Origin: JACRCT01 sp049841135
Lineage (GTDB): Bacteria > Myxococcota > Myxococcia > Myxococcales > UBA5297
DNA length: 64,000 nucleotides
NCBI GenBank assembly: GCA_049841135.1
Contig: JASGHK010000008.1
Coordinates: 372,001-436,000 of the forward strand
Direction of reading: 5' to 3'
In this document: one piece after another, positions 1-9,434 of the stretch
How the letters are laid out: every line of letters starts with the position of its first letter
Numbering within the stretch: the stretch's first letter is position 1
Program-made: the position numbers and the translations under genes
Notes under the pieces: model-generated
What the model was told of the DNA's origin: nothing
The model's input: only the letters and a program-made list of their open reading frames with translations
The model's database searches: none

Positions 1-795
1 CGACTCCAAGCGCTGGCCGGAGCTGCATGGAGCTGCAACAAGAACGTCCTCTCCGCCCCCGAGAAGCTCGGCGTGGGGATGAAGCTGACGCTCCCGACGG
101 GCGCCACCGCTCCGCAGGCCCCTGCGACGCAGACGACCACGACTCAGCCGCAGAAGCCGGCGACCACGACTCCGGCCGTCACCCCCAACAAGACCGACGG
201 CTTCCACAAGGTCGTCAACCTCACCTTCGACGACGGCCCGCACCCGGTGAACACCCCCCGCGTGCTCGACATCCTCAAGCAGCACGGCGTGAAGGCCACC
301 TTCTTCTGCACCGGCGAGGGCATCCAGAAGAACCCCGAGCTGATCAAGCGGATCATCGCGGAAGGCCACGACATCGGTAACCACACCTTCACCCACGCCA
401 ACCTCTCCAAGCTGACGCCGGCGCAGGCCAAGGCCGAGCTCGACAAGACCCAGGCCGCGCTGGACAAGGTGCTGGGCTACCACTACCCGATGTCCACCGT
501 GCGCCCGCCCTACGGCGCCGGCCCCGCGATCGCCAAGCAGGCCATGGAGCCCGGCCAGAAGATGGTCCTCTGGAACGTCGACTCCAACGACTGGCGCTAC
601 AAGAACGACGACGCGAAGATCTTCGCCAACATCTTCGAAGGCGCCAACAGCGTCCACGCCCGCGGCGGCACCATCCTGATGCACGACATCCAGCCGCAGA
701 CGGTCCGCGTGCTCGACGAGGTCATCGGCCGCCTGCAGAAGCAGGGCTTCGACATCCAGATGGTCTCGCCGCAGCCGAAGCTGCCCACCATCTGA
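1..795 (+). CDS. LysM / polysaccharide deacetylase (NodB family), 5' partial
   Basis: Carbohydrate esterase family 4 deacetylase, expected to remove N-acetyl groups from peptidoglycan or chitin-like polymers outside the cytoplasm. The NodB motifs are all visible: TFDDGP (nt 223-240), HTFTH (nt 382), RPPYG (nt 502), DSNDW (about nt 580) and LMHD (about nt 676). Before them lies a Thr/Pro/Gln-rich linker and the end of a LysM domain (NKNVLSAPEKL.VGMKLTLP). The start is beyond the left edge. The preceding LysM segment (DSKRWPEL) is in a different frame at nt 2-25, so a frameshift probably falls between nt 26 and 40. A GTG at 73 is in frame but would remove the LysM domain, so it is unlikely to be the real start. 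Function is well supported; substrate is inferred. Confidence 0.88.
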   Translation, partial: RLQALAGAAWSCNKNVLSAPEKLGVGMKLTLPTGATAPQAPATQTTTTQPQKPATTTPAVTPNKTDGFHKVVNLTFDDGPHPVNTPRVLDILKQHGVKATFFCTGEGIQKNPELIKRIIAEGHDIGNHTFTHANLSKLTPAQAKAELDKTQAALDKVLGYHYPMSTVRPPYGAGPAIAKQAMEPGQKMVLWNVDSNDWRYKNDDAKIFANIFEGANSVHARGGTILMHDIQPQTVRVLDEVIGRLQKQGFDIQMVSPQPKLPTI

Positions 796-821
796 TCGAC
801 CGCTCGTCCATTCGACTTCTC

Positions 822-853
822 GAGGCCGTCACCCTCCACCGGGTGGCGGCCTC
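822..853 (+). terminator. hairpin after deacetylase gene
   Basis: GAGGCCGTCACCC and GGGTGGCGGCCTC form a 13-bp stem with one G-T pair and a 6-nt loop, 27 nt after the stop codon. No real T-run follows, so intrinsic termination is only a possibility. Confidence 0.45.
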
Positions 854-908
854 GCCGCTTCCGGTGCCGCATGGACTCGGCGTCCGCCGGCTTGGTAAAA
901 CGCCCGCC

Positions 909-2381
909 ATGCCCTCCTCCCGCTTGCTGCTCGCCGCCCTCGCTGCGGTCTCCGCCGTCTCCGTCGCCGGCTGCGCCACGGTGCCGCTCTACCCGCCCCG
1001 CCCGCCGGCCGCTCCCGGCGCGCCCATGGCCGACCCCGCGCCGTCGAAGGCGGTCGTCCACCTGACCGTGACCCCCGAAGGCCTCAACCAGGCCATCGAC
1101 CTGGCGCTGCCGCTGGAGGGCTCCTCGACCTTCGAGCTGCGCGGGCCGCGCCCCTGGAAGTGGAGCCGCACGCCCATCGCCTTCAAGTTCGCCGACGGGA
1201 AGATCCAGGCCGCGGCCACCGTCAACGTCAGCGCCGAGCTGCCGATCATCGGCACCCAGTCGCTCTCCATGGACCTCAAGCTCTCGGGCGAGCCGGTGCT
1301 GACGAGCGAGTACAAGGCCAAGCTGCAGTCGGTGCAGGTGGAGCTCTCGTCCAAGGACATGAAGGTCAAGGCCGCCGACGCGGTGACCAGCGCCCTCAAG
1401 AAGCTGCGCGACGAGTTCCAGACGACCATCGAGAACTACGCGTACGACCTCTCGCCGCGGGTGATGGAGTGGTACGCGCGGCTGGCGGTCCCCATCGAGC
1501 TGCCGCTGGGCGAGGCCAAGGGCTGCCTGGCGGTGAAGGTGACCGGCGTCGAGGCCGGGCCCTCGGTGACCGCCGGCGGCTGGGAGAAGGACCTGGCGTT
1601 CATCATCGCGCCCTCGGTGACCCTGCCCTGCAACCCACCGACGCTGCCGCCCAAGCCGGCGCCGCTGGCCAACGTCGCGACGCTCCCCTCGGGCCCCTTC
1701 ACCCTGGTCGCGCCCATCGCCGCCTCCTACGACGAGCTGCAGAAGGCGATGTCCCTGGCGTTCACCGACGGCAAGCTCTTCTTCACCAAGGACTTCCCGG
1801 AGCTGTACCTCGAGAAGCCGGAGATCTACGCCGCGAACAACGAGCTGGTGCTCAAGCTGCACCTGGGCGGCGTGGCCAAGGCCAAGGGCCTGGCGCTCGA
1901 CCTCGAGGGCGACATCTTCTTCGCCGGCCACCCGGCGGTGATCGACAACGAGCTGCAGATCCCCGACCTGCAGCCGACCATCGAGACCTCGAGCTTCCTG
2001 CTCTCGCTCAAGGCCAAGCTCGACGGCGACTCCATCCGCGACCAGGCCCGCCGCGCGCTGCGCCTGGACCTGGGGGAGCGCCTGGCCTCGGTGCGCGGCA
2101 AGGTCTCCGGCGACTTCCAGTTCAACCCCGGCTGCCTGCGCAGCGACGTCTCGCGCATCGAGGTCACCGGCATCTACCCGCACGGCTCGTACCTGCGCAT
2201 CTACGTCGCCGCGACCGCCCAGGCCTCGGTGTACGTGCCCTGCCCCACGCTGCCCGCCGAGGCGCCCGAGCCGGCGCCGGCGCCGGCGCCAGTGCCGACG
2301 ACCATCCAGGCGCCGCCTCCCGAACCCGGCGCCCAGCCTGCCGCCGCTCCGGCGCCCGCAGCCCCGGCGGAGAAGCCGTGA
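909..2381 (+). CDS. DUF4403 family lipoprotein
   Basis: A 490-residue exported protein. The ATG at 909 gives a clean lipoprotein signal ending LAVSVAGC-like (VSVAGC), so that start was chosen over in-frame codons upstream. The mature part resembles DUF4403: repeated beta-rich segments with PWKWSRTPIAF and a second half starting near VAPIAASYDELQKAM. The C-terminus is a Pro/Ala/Glu-rich low-complexity tail. DUF4403 proteins are predicted lipid-binding-like (BPI/SMP-type fold) envelope proteins of unknown role. The stop TGA overlaps the GTG start of the cupin gene, so the two are probably translated together. Confidence 0.75.
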   Translation: MPSSRLLLAALAAVSAVSVAGCATVPLYPPRPPAAPGAPMADPAPSKAVVHLTVTPEGLNQAIDLALPLEGSSTFELRGPRPWKWSRTPIAFKFADGKIQAAATVNVSAELPIIGTQSLSMDLKLSGEPVLTSEYKAKLQSVQVELSSKDMKVKAADAVTSALKKLRDEFQTTIENYAYDLSPRVMEWYARLAVPIELPLGEAKGCLAVKVTGVEAGPSVTAGGWEKDLAFIIAPSVTLPCNPPTLPPKPAPLANVATLPSGPFTLVAPIAASYDELQKAMSLAFTDGKLFFTKDFPELYLEKPEIYAANNELVLKLHLGGVAKAKGLALDLEGDIFFAGHPAVIDNELQIPDLQPTIETSSFLLSLKAKLDGDSIRDQARRALRLDLGERLASVRGKVSGDFQFNPGCLRSDVSRIEVTGIYPHGSYLRIYVAATAQASVYVPCPTLPAEAPEPAPAPAPVPTTIQAPPPEPGAQPAAAPAPAAPAEKP

Positions 2382-2739
2382 TCCCGGTCGTCAACCTGCG
2401 CCAGAAGCTCGCCGGCTTCGGCGAGCACTGGCAGCCGCGCATCGTCGGCGAGCTGAACGGCCAGCACGTCAAGGTGGCCAAGCTCCTGGGCGAGTTCGTC
2501 TGGCACCACCACGAGAACGAGGACGAGCTGTTCCTGGTGCTCCATGGGACGCTCCTCCTCGAGTTTCGGGACCGGACGCTGACCCTGGGCGAAGGCGAGG
2601 CCTCTGCGTCGTCCCGCGCGGCGTCGAGCACCGGCCGGTGGCGCGCGAGGAAGTCCACGTGCTGCTCTTCGAGCCGGCCGCGACGCTCAACACCGGAAAC
2701 GTGGTCAACGAGCGGACCTACGTCGCGACCCGCGGCTGA
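2378..2739 (+). CDS. cupin-domain protein (frameshifted)
   Basis: Small single-domain cupin of about 120 residues. The metal-binding motif is WHHHENEDELFLVLHG, followed by a GEGE turn. At about nt 2601 the frame breaks; adding one base restores the second cupin motif in the other frame (CVVPRGVEHRPVA) and a natural ending (NTGNVVNERTYVATRG). The start is a GTG overlapping the previous stop (GTGA). The family binds a divalent metal through the three His and a Glu; the reaction cannot be told from sequence. The frameshift looks like a missing base rather than decay because the downstream codons are conserved. Confidence 0.75.
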
Positions 2740-2761
2740 GCGGCACACCCGCTCGCTCCGC

Positions 2762-3866
2762 TCAGCCGACCGTCTCCCGGAGCGCACGCCGCAGCTCGTC
2801 CACCGTCGCGAAGACCTCGACGACCCCCTTGAGGCCCGCCAACAGCTCGAGCAGCTCTTCGGCCTCCTCGTGCGCGGCCAGCGCCTCGTCGCCACGTTCC
2901 CCGAGCAGCGCCGACAGGCCGCGCGAGACGGCCGCCTCGTCCTGCAGCTCGATCAGCGACTGGCCCTTGAGCCACTCCAGGACCGCGCGGGCCCACGCGA
3001 GGTCCTCGTCCCCCTCCTGCAGCGCGGGCGTGTCGGACTCGGGCGTGGGCACCGCGAGGCTCGTCCCCTCCAGTCCTCGGGGGACGCTCCCCAGCTCGCG
3101 CAGGGCGCCGCGCCGCCCCAGCGATGCGAGCTGAGCCAACCGCGGCTCACAGGCCTCGACCACGGGGAGCGCTCCCAGCTCGCCCGTCTGCGCGAACGCC
3201 GCCAGCACCGACGCCACCGGCGCCCACGCGAGCCACTGTCCCTTGCGGACCTTGAAGCGGTCGCCGTCCACGTCCTGGGCCTCGAGCTTCGCGCTCCGGC
3301 GCGCCGCCGGCCGTCCCGGCGTCGGTGCAGGCGCAGGTGCCGTCGGGGAAGGCGACGAGCAGCGCGCAGCGGTCGCCGTGGACCACGACGCGCGCCAGGT
3401 CGTCCATCCGCGACCAGAGCCGGAAGCTCTGCGGCGTCTCGGCTCCCTGCGCGCGCAGCGCCTCGAGCGCACAGGCCAGCTCCTCGCGGTCGCCGGCCGC
3501 CATCGCCTCGCGGTTGGTCCGCCCCCAGACGAGGAGCCCTTCGCCACTGGGCCAGCGCTGCGCCTTGCGCTCCACCTTCTCGATTCGAGGCGTGAGCAGC
3601 CGCTTGGCGCCGCTGGCCAGCGCGCGAAGCTCGGCCTCGTCGAGCAGCAGGATCCACCGCTCGCCTCGGCCCTCGGGGAAGTAGACGAGCCGGAAGCGCC
3701 CGCCGCCCTGCGGCACCCAGCCGCCGTAGCCGCACCCCGACTGGAACGCGTCCTCCGCGCCGAACGCCCGCGCCCGCGCCTCCGGCGGCACCAATCCGAT
3801 CGCCGCGAGGACCTCGGCGAAGAACCCGCGCAGGTCTTCCGGCGCCTGGAAGACCCACTCCGTCAT
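2762..3866 (-). CDS. hypothetical protein (frameshifted)
   Basis: I do not recognise a family. The protein is about 367 residues once one extra base near nt 3293 is removed: the first frame runs from MTEWVFQAPEDLRGFF to about the middle, the second continues AKLEAQDVDGDRFKV to the C-terminal leucine/glutamate-rich helices. No signal peptide or membrane segment is seen. The ATG at 3866 overlaps the stop of the upstream YjbR gene by four bases (ATGA), so the two genes form an operon. Confidence 0.6.
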
Positions 3867-4282
3867 CGCTTCCCCCGGCGCGGACGCGCCTCCACGCGGG
3901 TGCCTGTCTTGGGCTCTCGCGCGTCGAGGCTGGCGACGAGCCGCCGCGGCGCGACGCTGCGGTAGCTCTCGTCCATCCACGCGAGGAGCATCTTCACCGG
4001 CGGCTCGGAGGTCCTCGCGAACGTGCCGGTGACCCAGCCGGAGCGTCCCAGGTTGTAGCCGGTGGGCTCGACGCTGGGCAGCATCAGCGCGATGCCGCTC
4101 GTCTGCGGCAGCTTCGCCGTGACGTACAGCGCCTCGGCGTCCAACTCGAGGAAGCAGAAGATCTTCCCGCGGACCTTCATCACCGGCTCGCCCCAGGGGA
4201 AGTCCTCGACCGCCTCGGGGTAGGAGAGCGCCGTCTTGCGCAGGTCGCGGTAGGCCTTGCCTGCGGGGCTCGTCTTCGCCAT
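3863..4282 (-). CDS. MmcQ/YjbR family protein
   Basis: A 139-residue protein with the compact YjbR (CyaY-like fold) pattern: YPEAVEDFPWG, then VRGKIFCFLELD, and a C-terminal helix MLLAWMDESYR. Members are small cytoplasmic proteins, sometimes called DNA-binding, with no firmly known activity. The ATG at 4282 was chosen because upstream in-frame sequence is not conserved-looking. It is the first gene of a two-gene unit with the hypothetical protein downstream. Confidence 0.8.
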   Translation of the reverse strand: MAKTSPAGKAYRDLRKTALSYPEAVEDFPWGEPVMKVRGKIFCFLELDAEALYVTAKLPQTSGIALMLPSVEPTGYNLGRSGWVTGTFARTSEPPVKMLLAWMDESYRSVAPRRLVASLDAREPKTGTRVEARPRRGKR

Positions 4283-4559
4283 CGCCGTTCCACCTAATCG
4301 GGGAATCCGTCGTTCAAAGGGATGGCGGCACGGACGCCGCGCCGCCTTCCCTTCCCACCCAGAACCGGCAAGAAGCCGGGCCAAGGTTAGCGACCTCGGC
4401 TCGCCTGCGCTGCTCAGCCTTCAAATGGCGACGGCGCCCCGTTCGGAGGCTGGAGACGTGCCCCTTTGCGCTCTCGTCCGCTTCGCGCGAGCCGAGGCCC
4501 GGAGACCGTCCACCGTCTCAGCGAGCGGGACGCAGCGAGTCGGCCAGCGCGCCGCGGAC

Positions 4560-4829
4560 CTAGGCCCCGCTGAGCACCTTGTCGATATAGCACCAGCGCC
4601 AGCCCTCCCCGGGCTCGAGCGACTGCATCACCGGGTGGCGGGTCGACAGGTAGTGCCTGCTCGCGTGGCGGTTCTTCGACGAGTCGCAGCAGCCGACGTG
4701 GCCGCACGCCTCGCACTCGCGCAGGTGGACCCACGTGTCGCCCTGGACCAGGCACTCCTCGCAGCCCTGGCTCTTGGGCGCAACCGCGTGGCTCTGCCTC
4801 AGGTGGGCGCAGGCTTGGACGGCGGGCAT
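4560..4829 (-). CDS. UBP-type zinc finger protein
   Basis: An 89-residue protein made of one ZnF-UBP domain: CEEC, then WVHLRECEACGHVGC, a histidine cluster (NRHASRH), TRHP and the closing PGEGWRWCYID. In eukaryotes this fold binds the ubiquitin C-terminus; bacterial stand-alone copies are common but their ligand is not established. The ATG at 4829 follows GGAGGA at a good distance, so it was preferred over an upstream ATG at 4850. Confidence 0.88.
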   Translation of the reverse strand: MPAVQACAHLRQSHAVAPKSQGCEECLVQGDTWVHLRECEACGHVGCCDSSKNRHASRHYLSTRHPVMQSLEPGEGWRWCYIDKVLSGA

Positions 4830-4988
4830 GGCGCTTCCTCCGATGGGCAAAGCTAGGCAGCGCGAGGGCTCGCGGCGACCGGAGAAATCCAGGTCGGAGA
4901 GCTGAGGAGGAAGGGCGTTTTGACGACGATAGTATCCCGCAATCGTTGAACTTTTGGGAGCTTGTTTCTTCGGGTCCCCGGGCGCTCA

Positions 4989-6999
4989 ATGCGCGGCGTG
5001 CGCCCCGCCCTCCCGCCAGCCCTCCCGCCCCGCGACGAGCCTCCTCCCCAGGTTGCCGAGCAGCTGCGCCTGGGGGCACTGGCCCGGCCGCTCCTTCCCG
5101 TCCGCCCGATCCCGTACTTCGGGCACATGCGCCTCGCGACCGCCTCGGGCGAGCTCGACGTGCTGCTCGCCAGCGAGACGCGAACGAAGCAGGGCCTCGC
5201 CATCATCGACTGGCAGCGCTCTCCGCTGGCGGAGGCCTTCTTCTCGGGAACGGTGGGCGAGCCCTACGAGATCCAGGACGGCGCCCGCACGCTGGAAGGC
5301 ACCCTGCTGTCGCGGTCGCTGGTGCGGTTCGAGGCGGGCGTGCTGGCGGGTGTGCGCGGCGCGGGGTTCGAGCTGCGAAGGCTCGAGTCCGGCCTCTGGG
5401 AGCAGGCGGCGACGGCGGGACGAGCGTCAGCCTCCCCCGGCCCGGCCGGCCGCTCCAGGCTGCGGCCACGCCCCCGCGGCCAGCGCGAGCGGCAGGGACC
5501 CTCGGTCGACTTCGCGCTCGACGAGGCGCAGACCCGCGCGGTCGAGACGCCGGCCGGACAGGCGACGCTCGTCCTGGGCGAGGCCGGCTGCGGCAAGACG
5601 ACGGTCGCGCTTCACCGTCTGGTCCGGCTGCGCAGAGCGGCGACCAAGCGGTTCAAGGCCTGCGTCATCGTGCCCACCGACGGGCTGCGCCGGCTGACCG
5701 AGCTGCTCCTGGCGCGCCTCGGCGTCCACGACGTCGAGGTCTGGCTCTACGAGCGGTGGGCGGGGTTCCAGGCGCGGCGGGTCTTCCCCGACGTGCCGCG
5801 CCGCGAGGGGCAGGACGCCTCGGCGGCGACGATGCGCCTCAAGCGCCACCCGGCGGTGCGCGGCGAGCTTCGAGGCGCTCGCGGCGAAGCCCGCGGCGGT
5901 CCCCGAAGAGGAGGACGAGCCGACCATCCCGACCCGCGCGCACGCGCGCCGGCACGACCTGCAGCGCCTGTTCGGCGACCGCGCGATCCTCGAGCGGGTG
6001 GCGAAGGCGGCGGGCCTGCCGGCGGCCGCGGTGTCCGAGACGTTCGAGCACACCCGCGTGCAGTTCAGCCCGACCGCCGAGGACGAGTTCGCGCACGTCG
6101 ACGCGGCCCGGCTGGCGACGCTCGACGGCCGCACCCTCGACGACGGCACGCCCATGGAGGATGCGGCCACCATCGACGCCGAGGACTTCGCGGTCCTCTT
6201 CGAGCTCGACCGGCTGCGCGCGGGGCTCGTCGGCGCCCGGCCCAGCGAGCCCACCTCCTTCGACTGCGTCGTGCTCGACGAGGCGCAGGAGTTCTCGGCG
6301 CTGGAGCTGCGGCTCATCGGGCGCAGCCTCGCGCCGGGCGGGACGCTCATCGTCGCCGGAGACGCCGACCAGCAGGTCGATCCCACCGCGTGCTTCGAGG
6401 GCTGGGGCACCGCCATGGCGGAGCTTGGCGCGCCGAGCTACCAGACCGCGACGCTGGAGGTGAGCTACCGCTGCCCGCCGCAGGTGACCGAGTTGGCCCG
6501 CCGCGTCCTCGACGGCAAGCCGATGAAGCTCCCCAAGCCCTCTCCACGCTCGCCAGTGGCGATCGAACGCTTCGACCACGACTTCTACCGGGTCGCCTGG
6601 CTCATCGAGGCGCTTCAGGATCTGCAGGAGCGCGACCGCTGCGCGGCGGTGGCCGTCATCGCTCGCTCGGCCGAGGAGGCACGGCGCCTCTTCCCGTTGC
6701 TGCGCCGCGGTGTCCTCGCGCGGCTGGCGCTGGATGGCCAGTTCACCTTCCTGGCTGGAGTGAACGTGACCTGCGTCCCGGAGGTGAAGGGCCTGGAGTT
6801 CGACGTGGTGATCCTCCCCGACGCGACCTTGGAGGCCTATCCCGACCTCCCGGCAGCACGGCGCGCCCTGTACGTGGCGGTGACCCGGCCGACCGGCCAA
6901 CTCGTGTTGTCGACCGTGGGCGGCTGGTCGCCCCTCCTCCCCATGCAAAAAACGCCTGAGATTCCGAGCAGTTGCGAACCACAATCTTCAACCACTTGA
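4989..6999 (+). CDS. HelD-like superfamily 1 (UvrD-type) helicase (frameshifted)
   Basis: ATP-driven motor of the HelD/helicase IV group, about 669 residues after removing one extra base near nt 5865. Motifs: Walker A GEAGCGKTT (nt 5578), Walker B DEAQEF (nt 6280), motif III-like GDADQQ (nt 6360), motif V VKGLEFDVVI (nt 6784), motif VI YVAVTRP. The N-terminal PYFGHMRL and IIDWQRSPLAEAFF resemble the HelD segment YIGR...IDWRAPVA. HelD proteins recycle stalled RNA polymerase. The long N-terminal coiled coil that enters the polymerase secondary channel is missing or very short here, so the partner is uncertain. The start is unclear: ATG 4989 is used, TTG 4962 is in frame, and neither has a good ribosome binding site. 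Confidence 0.78.
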
Positions 7000-7369
7000 A
7001 ATCACTGATGTTTGAGTTCAGGGGCCCAAGTTAAGGTGCCTTAACTCCAGGGGTCTTGGGCCGCGGTGCTGGCCGTCGGGGACCGGGTTTTCGGGCCGAA
7101 CTCGGCCAGGAAGGCACCTGGCAGGCCGCTGGAGAGGAGTCGTGCGGCCAGGCCTATTTCAATAGGACTCACCCCGCGAGCAGCGGTCCTGGGCCCAATC
7201 TGGGGCTTCCAGAGGCTTTCCCGAGGCCCCAAAACGGCAATGCAAATGCTTGTATTTACTTGGCTTTAAGGCACCGGCTTTCGGGTGAGCACCGACCGTC
7301 CCCTCGTCGCTGCCAGGTCGCCAGGAATGCGAGCCCTCCCTACCCTTGTTGCCAATGTGGGAGGTGGGT
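7000..7369. other. 370-bp intergenic region with nested inverted repeats
   Basis: No gene is seen. The region is less GC-rich than its neighbours. It holds nested inverted repeats: AGTTAAGG/CCTTAACT (7029-7046, 2-nt spacer) inside GGCCCAAG/CTTGGGCC (7023-7062). They lie just after the helicase stop and before the DUF3014 gene, so they could be a terminator or an operator. Confidence 0.6.
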
Positions 7370-8191
7370 ATGGACACGCAGCAAGAGCAGCCGATGGACC
7401 CAATGAACGACCCCAGTGAATCGCGCCCCTCGCGTTGGCCGTGGTTGATCGTCGCAGTCCTCATCGCCGGTGGCGGTGGCCTGTTCGGATACCGCGCCTG
7501 GCGAGGCCTGCAGGTGGAGCCCGTCGCAACGCCGTCTCCAGTGGCCGTCGCCGAGGAGCCGAAGCTGCCCGAGCCACCTGCGCTGCCGCCCGTCGCCCAG
7601 GCTGATGGGATGGTTCGCGAGAAGCTGGGGAGCGCGTCGAGCGCGAGCCTGTGGTCGAAGTGGCTGGAGAACGAGGACCTCGCCCGGCGATTCGCCTCGG
7701 CGGTCAGCGCGGTCGCGGACGGCGAGAGCCCGCGGATGATGCTGGGCTTCCTGGCGCCGCAGGGCTCCTTCAAGGTCATCACCGACAAGAAGGGCGCGAG
7801 CGTCATCGACCCGGCCAGCTACCAGCGCTACGACACCGTCGCCGAGACGTTCGCGTCGCTCGATACGGCGATCGCCGCCAAGGCCTACCGTGCCCTCTCT
7901 CCCATCTTCGAGGCCGCCTACCGTGAGATAGGCAGGCCCTCGACGACCCTCGAGCAACGTCTGGGACTCGCCTTCACCCGCCTCCTCTCGACGCCGATCG
8001 CGGAGGGCCCCGTGAAAGTGGTCTCGCCCAAGGTCGTCTGGCTCTACGCCGATCCCCAGCTCGAAGCGCTCTCCTCCGCCAGCAAGCACCTGCTGCGGAT
8101 GGGGCCGCGCAACCAGAAGCTCGTCCAGGCCAAGGTGCTGGAGCTCCAGAAAGCGCTCGAGCTCCCGGAGGTGGCTTCGGCTGCGCACTGA
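7370..8191 (+). CDS. DUF3014 membrane-anchored protein
   Basis: A 273-residue protein with a short cytoplasmic N-terminus, one membrane helix (WPWLIVAVLIAGGGGLFGY, about residues 23-41), a Pro-rich linker and a C-terminal globular part of the DUF3014 type (LWSKWLENEDLARRF, FLAPQGSFKV, YQRYDTVAETFASLD). Function unknown; it should face the periplasm. ATG 7370 has GGAGGT five bases before it, which decides it against the upstream ATG at 7346. Confidence 0.82.
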   Translation: MDTQQEQPMDPMNDPSESRPSRWPWLIVAVLIAGGGGLFGYRAWRGLQVEPVATPSPVAVAEEPKLPEPPALPPVAQADGMVREKLGSASSASLWSKWLENEDLARRFASAVSAVADGESPRMMLGFLAPQGSFKVITDKKGASVIDPASYQRYDTVAETFASLDTAIAAKAYRALSPIFEAAYREIGRPSTTLEQRLGLAFTRLLSTPIAEGPVKVVSPKVVWLYADPQLEALSSASKHLLRMGPRNQKLVQAKVLELQKALELPEVASAAH

Positions 8192-8225
8192 GGCACTTCG
8201 CTCCCTCCCGACGCTCTTGGGCTAT

Positions 8226-8260
8226 GACCTCCTGGTCCCCTTTCGCTTCCAGGAGGTCGC
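8226..8260 (+). promoter_or_regulatory. RBS-sequestering hairpin
   Basis: GACCTCCTGG (8226-8235) pairs perfectly with CCAGGAGGTC (8249-8258) across a 13-nt loop. The right arm contains the whole Shine-Dalgarno AGGAGGT of the gene starting at 8261, two bases after the stem. In the folded mRNA the ribosome binding site would be hidden. A translational switch is inferred; it could also be the chance end of a terminator for the upstream gene. Confidence 0.6.
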
Positions 8261-8536
8261 ATGAAGGCTCAAATCACCACCGTCGCCCTCGCAGCTCTCC
8301 TCGGTCTGGCTGGCGGCTTGCTGCTGCAGACCGGGCGTGCCGACGCCCAGGCAGCGACCGGCCCCCGCGCCTACACGGAGTGCTTCGCGGCGACGCTCTA
8401 CGACATGCGCGGCAAGGACCTCAACGAAGGAGCCGCGCCCAGCAAGACCGTCAAGATTCCTCCTGGCTGGACGCCCATCGGCGGCGGCGGCGGCCTTCGC
8501 GGAGATACGACGCCCACCGTCGTCCTCTGCCGCTAA
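8261..8536 (+). CDS. small secreted protein, unknown
   Basis: A 91-residue protein with a clear signal peptide (MKAQITTVALAALLGLAGG, cleavage probably after RADA). The mature part is about 60 residues with two cysteines and a Gly-rich turn (IGGGGG) near the C-terminus. No family recognised. The start has a strong AGGAGGT, which is buried in the hairpin at 8226-8258. Confidence 0.72.
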   Translation: MKAQITTVALAALLGLAGGLLLQTGRADAQAATGPRAYTECFAATLYDMRGKDLNEGAAPSKTVKIPPGWTPIGGGGGLRGDTTPTVVLCR

Positions 8537-8627
8537 TCCCAACGCTGCACGCTGCGTGACTTGGCCCCCACTCGCGTCGGTGGGATGCTCTCGGACTTCT
8601 GTTGACCGCCCGACCCGGAGGGAAGCG

Positions 8628-9362
8628 ATGACCATCACCAAGTCCCTGTCGAACATCCGCAGCCTGACCACCGCCGAGCGCTCCGCGCTCAAGAAGATCG
8701 GAATCAAGGACACCGCCTCGCTCCTCGATGCCGCCAAGGGCGGTGAGAAGGCGCTCGCCACCAAGGCCGGCATCAGCACCGACTCGGTGCGCGAAGCCGT
8801 CAACCGCGCCGACCTGCTGCAGGTCAAGGGCCTGTCGGCCAAGAGCGCCGACCTCTTCGAGAACGCCGGCGTCAACTCCGCCAAGGAGCTCGCGCACCGC
8901 AACGCCGACTCGCTGCGCAAGGTCCTGGAGAAGTTCGCCGAGGACCACCCGGCCCTCGACATCCACCTGCCGTCGCCCAAGACCATCGGCTCGCTCATCG
9001 AGAAGGCCAAGTCGCTCGAGGTCGTGACCCCGCCCAGCACCACGCCCGTCGACGAGGCCAAGGCGCGCGAGCTGGCAGGCGCGGCGCTGCACAAGCACAT
9101 CGACGAGGTGCTCTTCTCGACCGATCCCGCGGGCAAGAGCTTCCGCGACGCCATCCTCGGCTGGCGGCCCCAGGCGGAGTGGCCCAAGGTCCAGCAGCAG
9201 ATGCACGACGACGTCGCCAACTTCGTGAAGACCGCGGAGCTCTCGACCGACGAGAACGTGCCCGGCAGCTTCTGGTTCTCGGGGCGCCTCTTCCAGCTCT
9301 ACTCCGAGGTGAAGCTGGACAAGACGGGCAAGGCGCTCAACACCTACGTCGAGATCGACTGA
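8628..9362 (+). CDS. DUF4332-type helix-hairpin-helix protein
   Basis: A 244-residue cytoplasmic protein. Residues about 10-110 are helix-hairpin-helix repeats of the DUF4332 type (LKKIGIKDTASLLDAA, LLQVKGLSAKSADLFENAG, SAKELAHRNADSLRKVL), which pack like DNA-binding HhH units. The C-terminal half is unassigned and ends FSGRLFQLYSEVKLDKTGKA. ATG 8628 follows GGAGGGAAGCG. DNA binding is inferred from the fold only. Confidence 0.75.
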   Translation: MTITKSLSNIRSLTTAERSALKKIGIKDTASLLDAAKGGEKALATKAGISTDSVREAVNRADLLQVKGLSAKSADLFENAGVNSAKELAHRNADSLRKVLEKFAEDHPALDIHLPSPKTIGSLIEKAKSLEVVTPPSTTPVDEAKARELAGAALHKHIDEVLFSTDPAGKSFRDAILGWRPQAEWPKVQQQMHDDVANFVKTAELSTDENVPGSFWFSGRLFQLYSEVKLDKTGKALNTYVEID

Positions 9363-9395
9363 GCCGGACGGCCGATCGCCGGCGAGCATCGACCG

Positions 9396-9425
9396 GGCCT
9401 CGGAGCACGCACGTGCTCCGGGGCC
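9396..9425 (+). terminator. hairpin terminator
   Basis: CGGAGCACG/CGTGCTCCG with flanking GGCC/GGCC forms a strong stem 34 nt after the stop of the DUF4332 gene, followed by TTCGTCTTCT. It sits between convergent genes. Confidence 0.6.
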
Positions 9426-9434
9426 TTCGTCTTC

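Noticed and set aside
597..2183. Long open frames antisense to the DUF4403 gene and many similar ones across the window
   Set aside because: High GC makes long chance frames; their proteins are Arg/Gly/Ala-rich without motifs and oppose clearly conserved genes.
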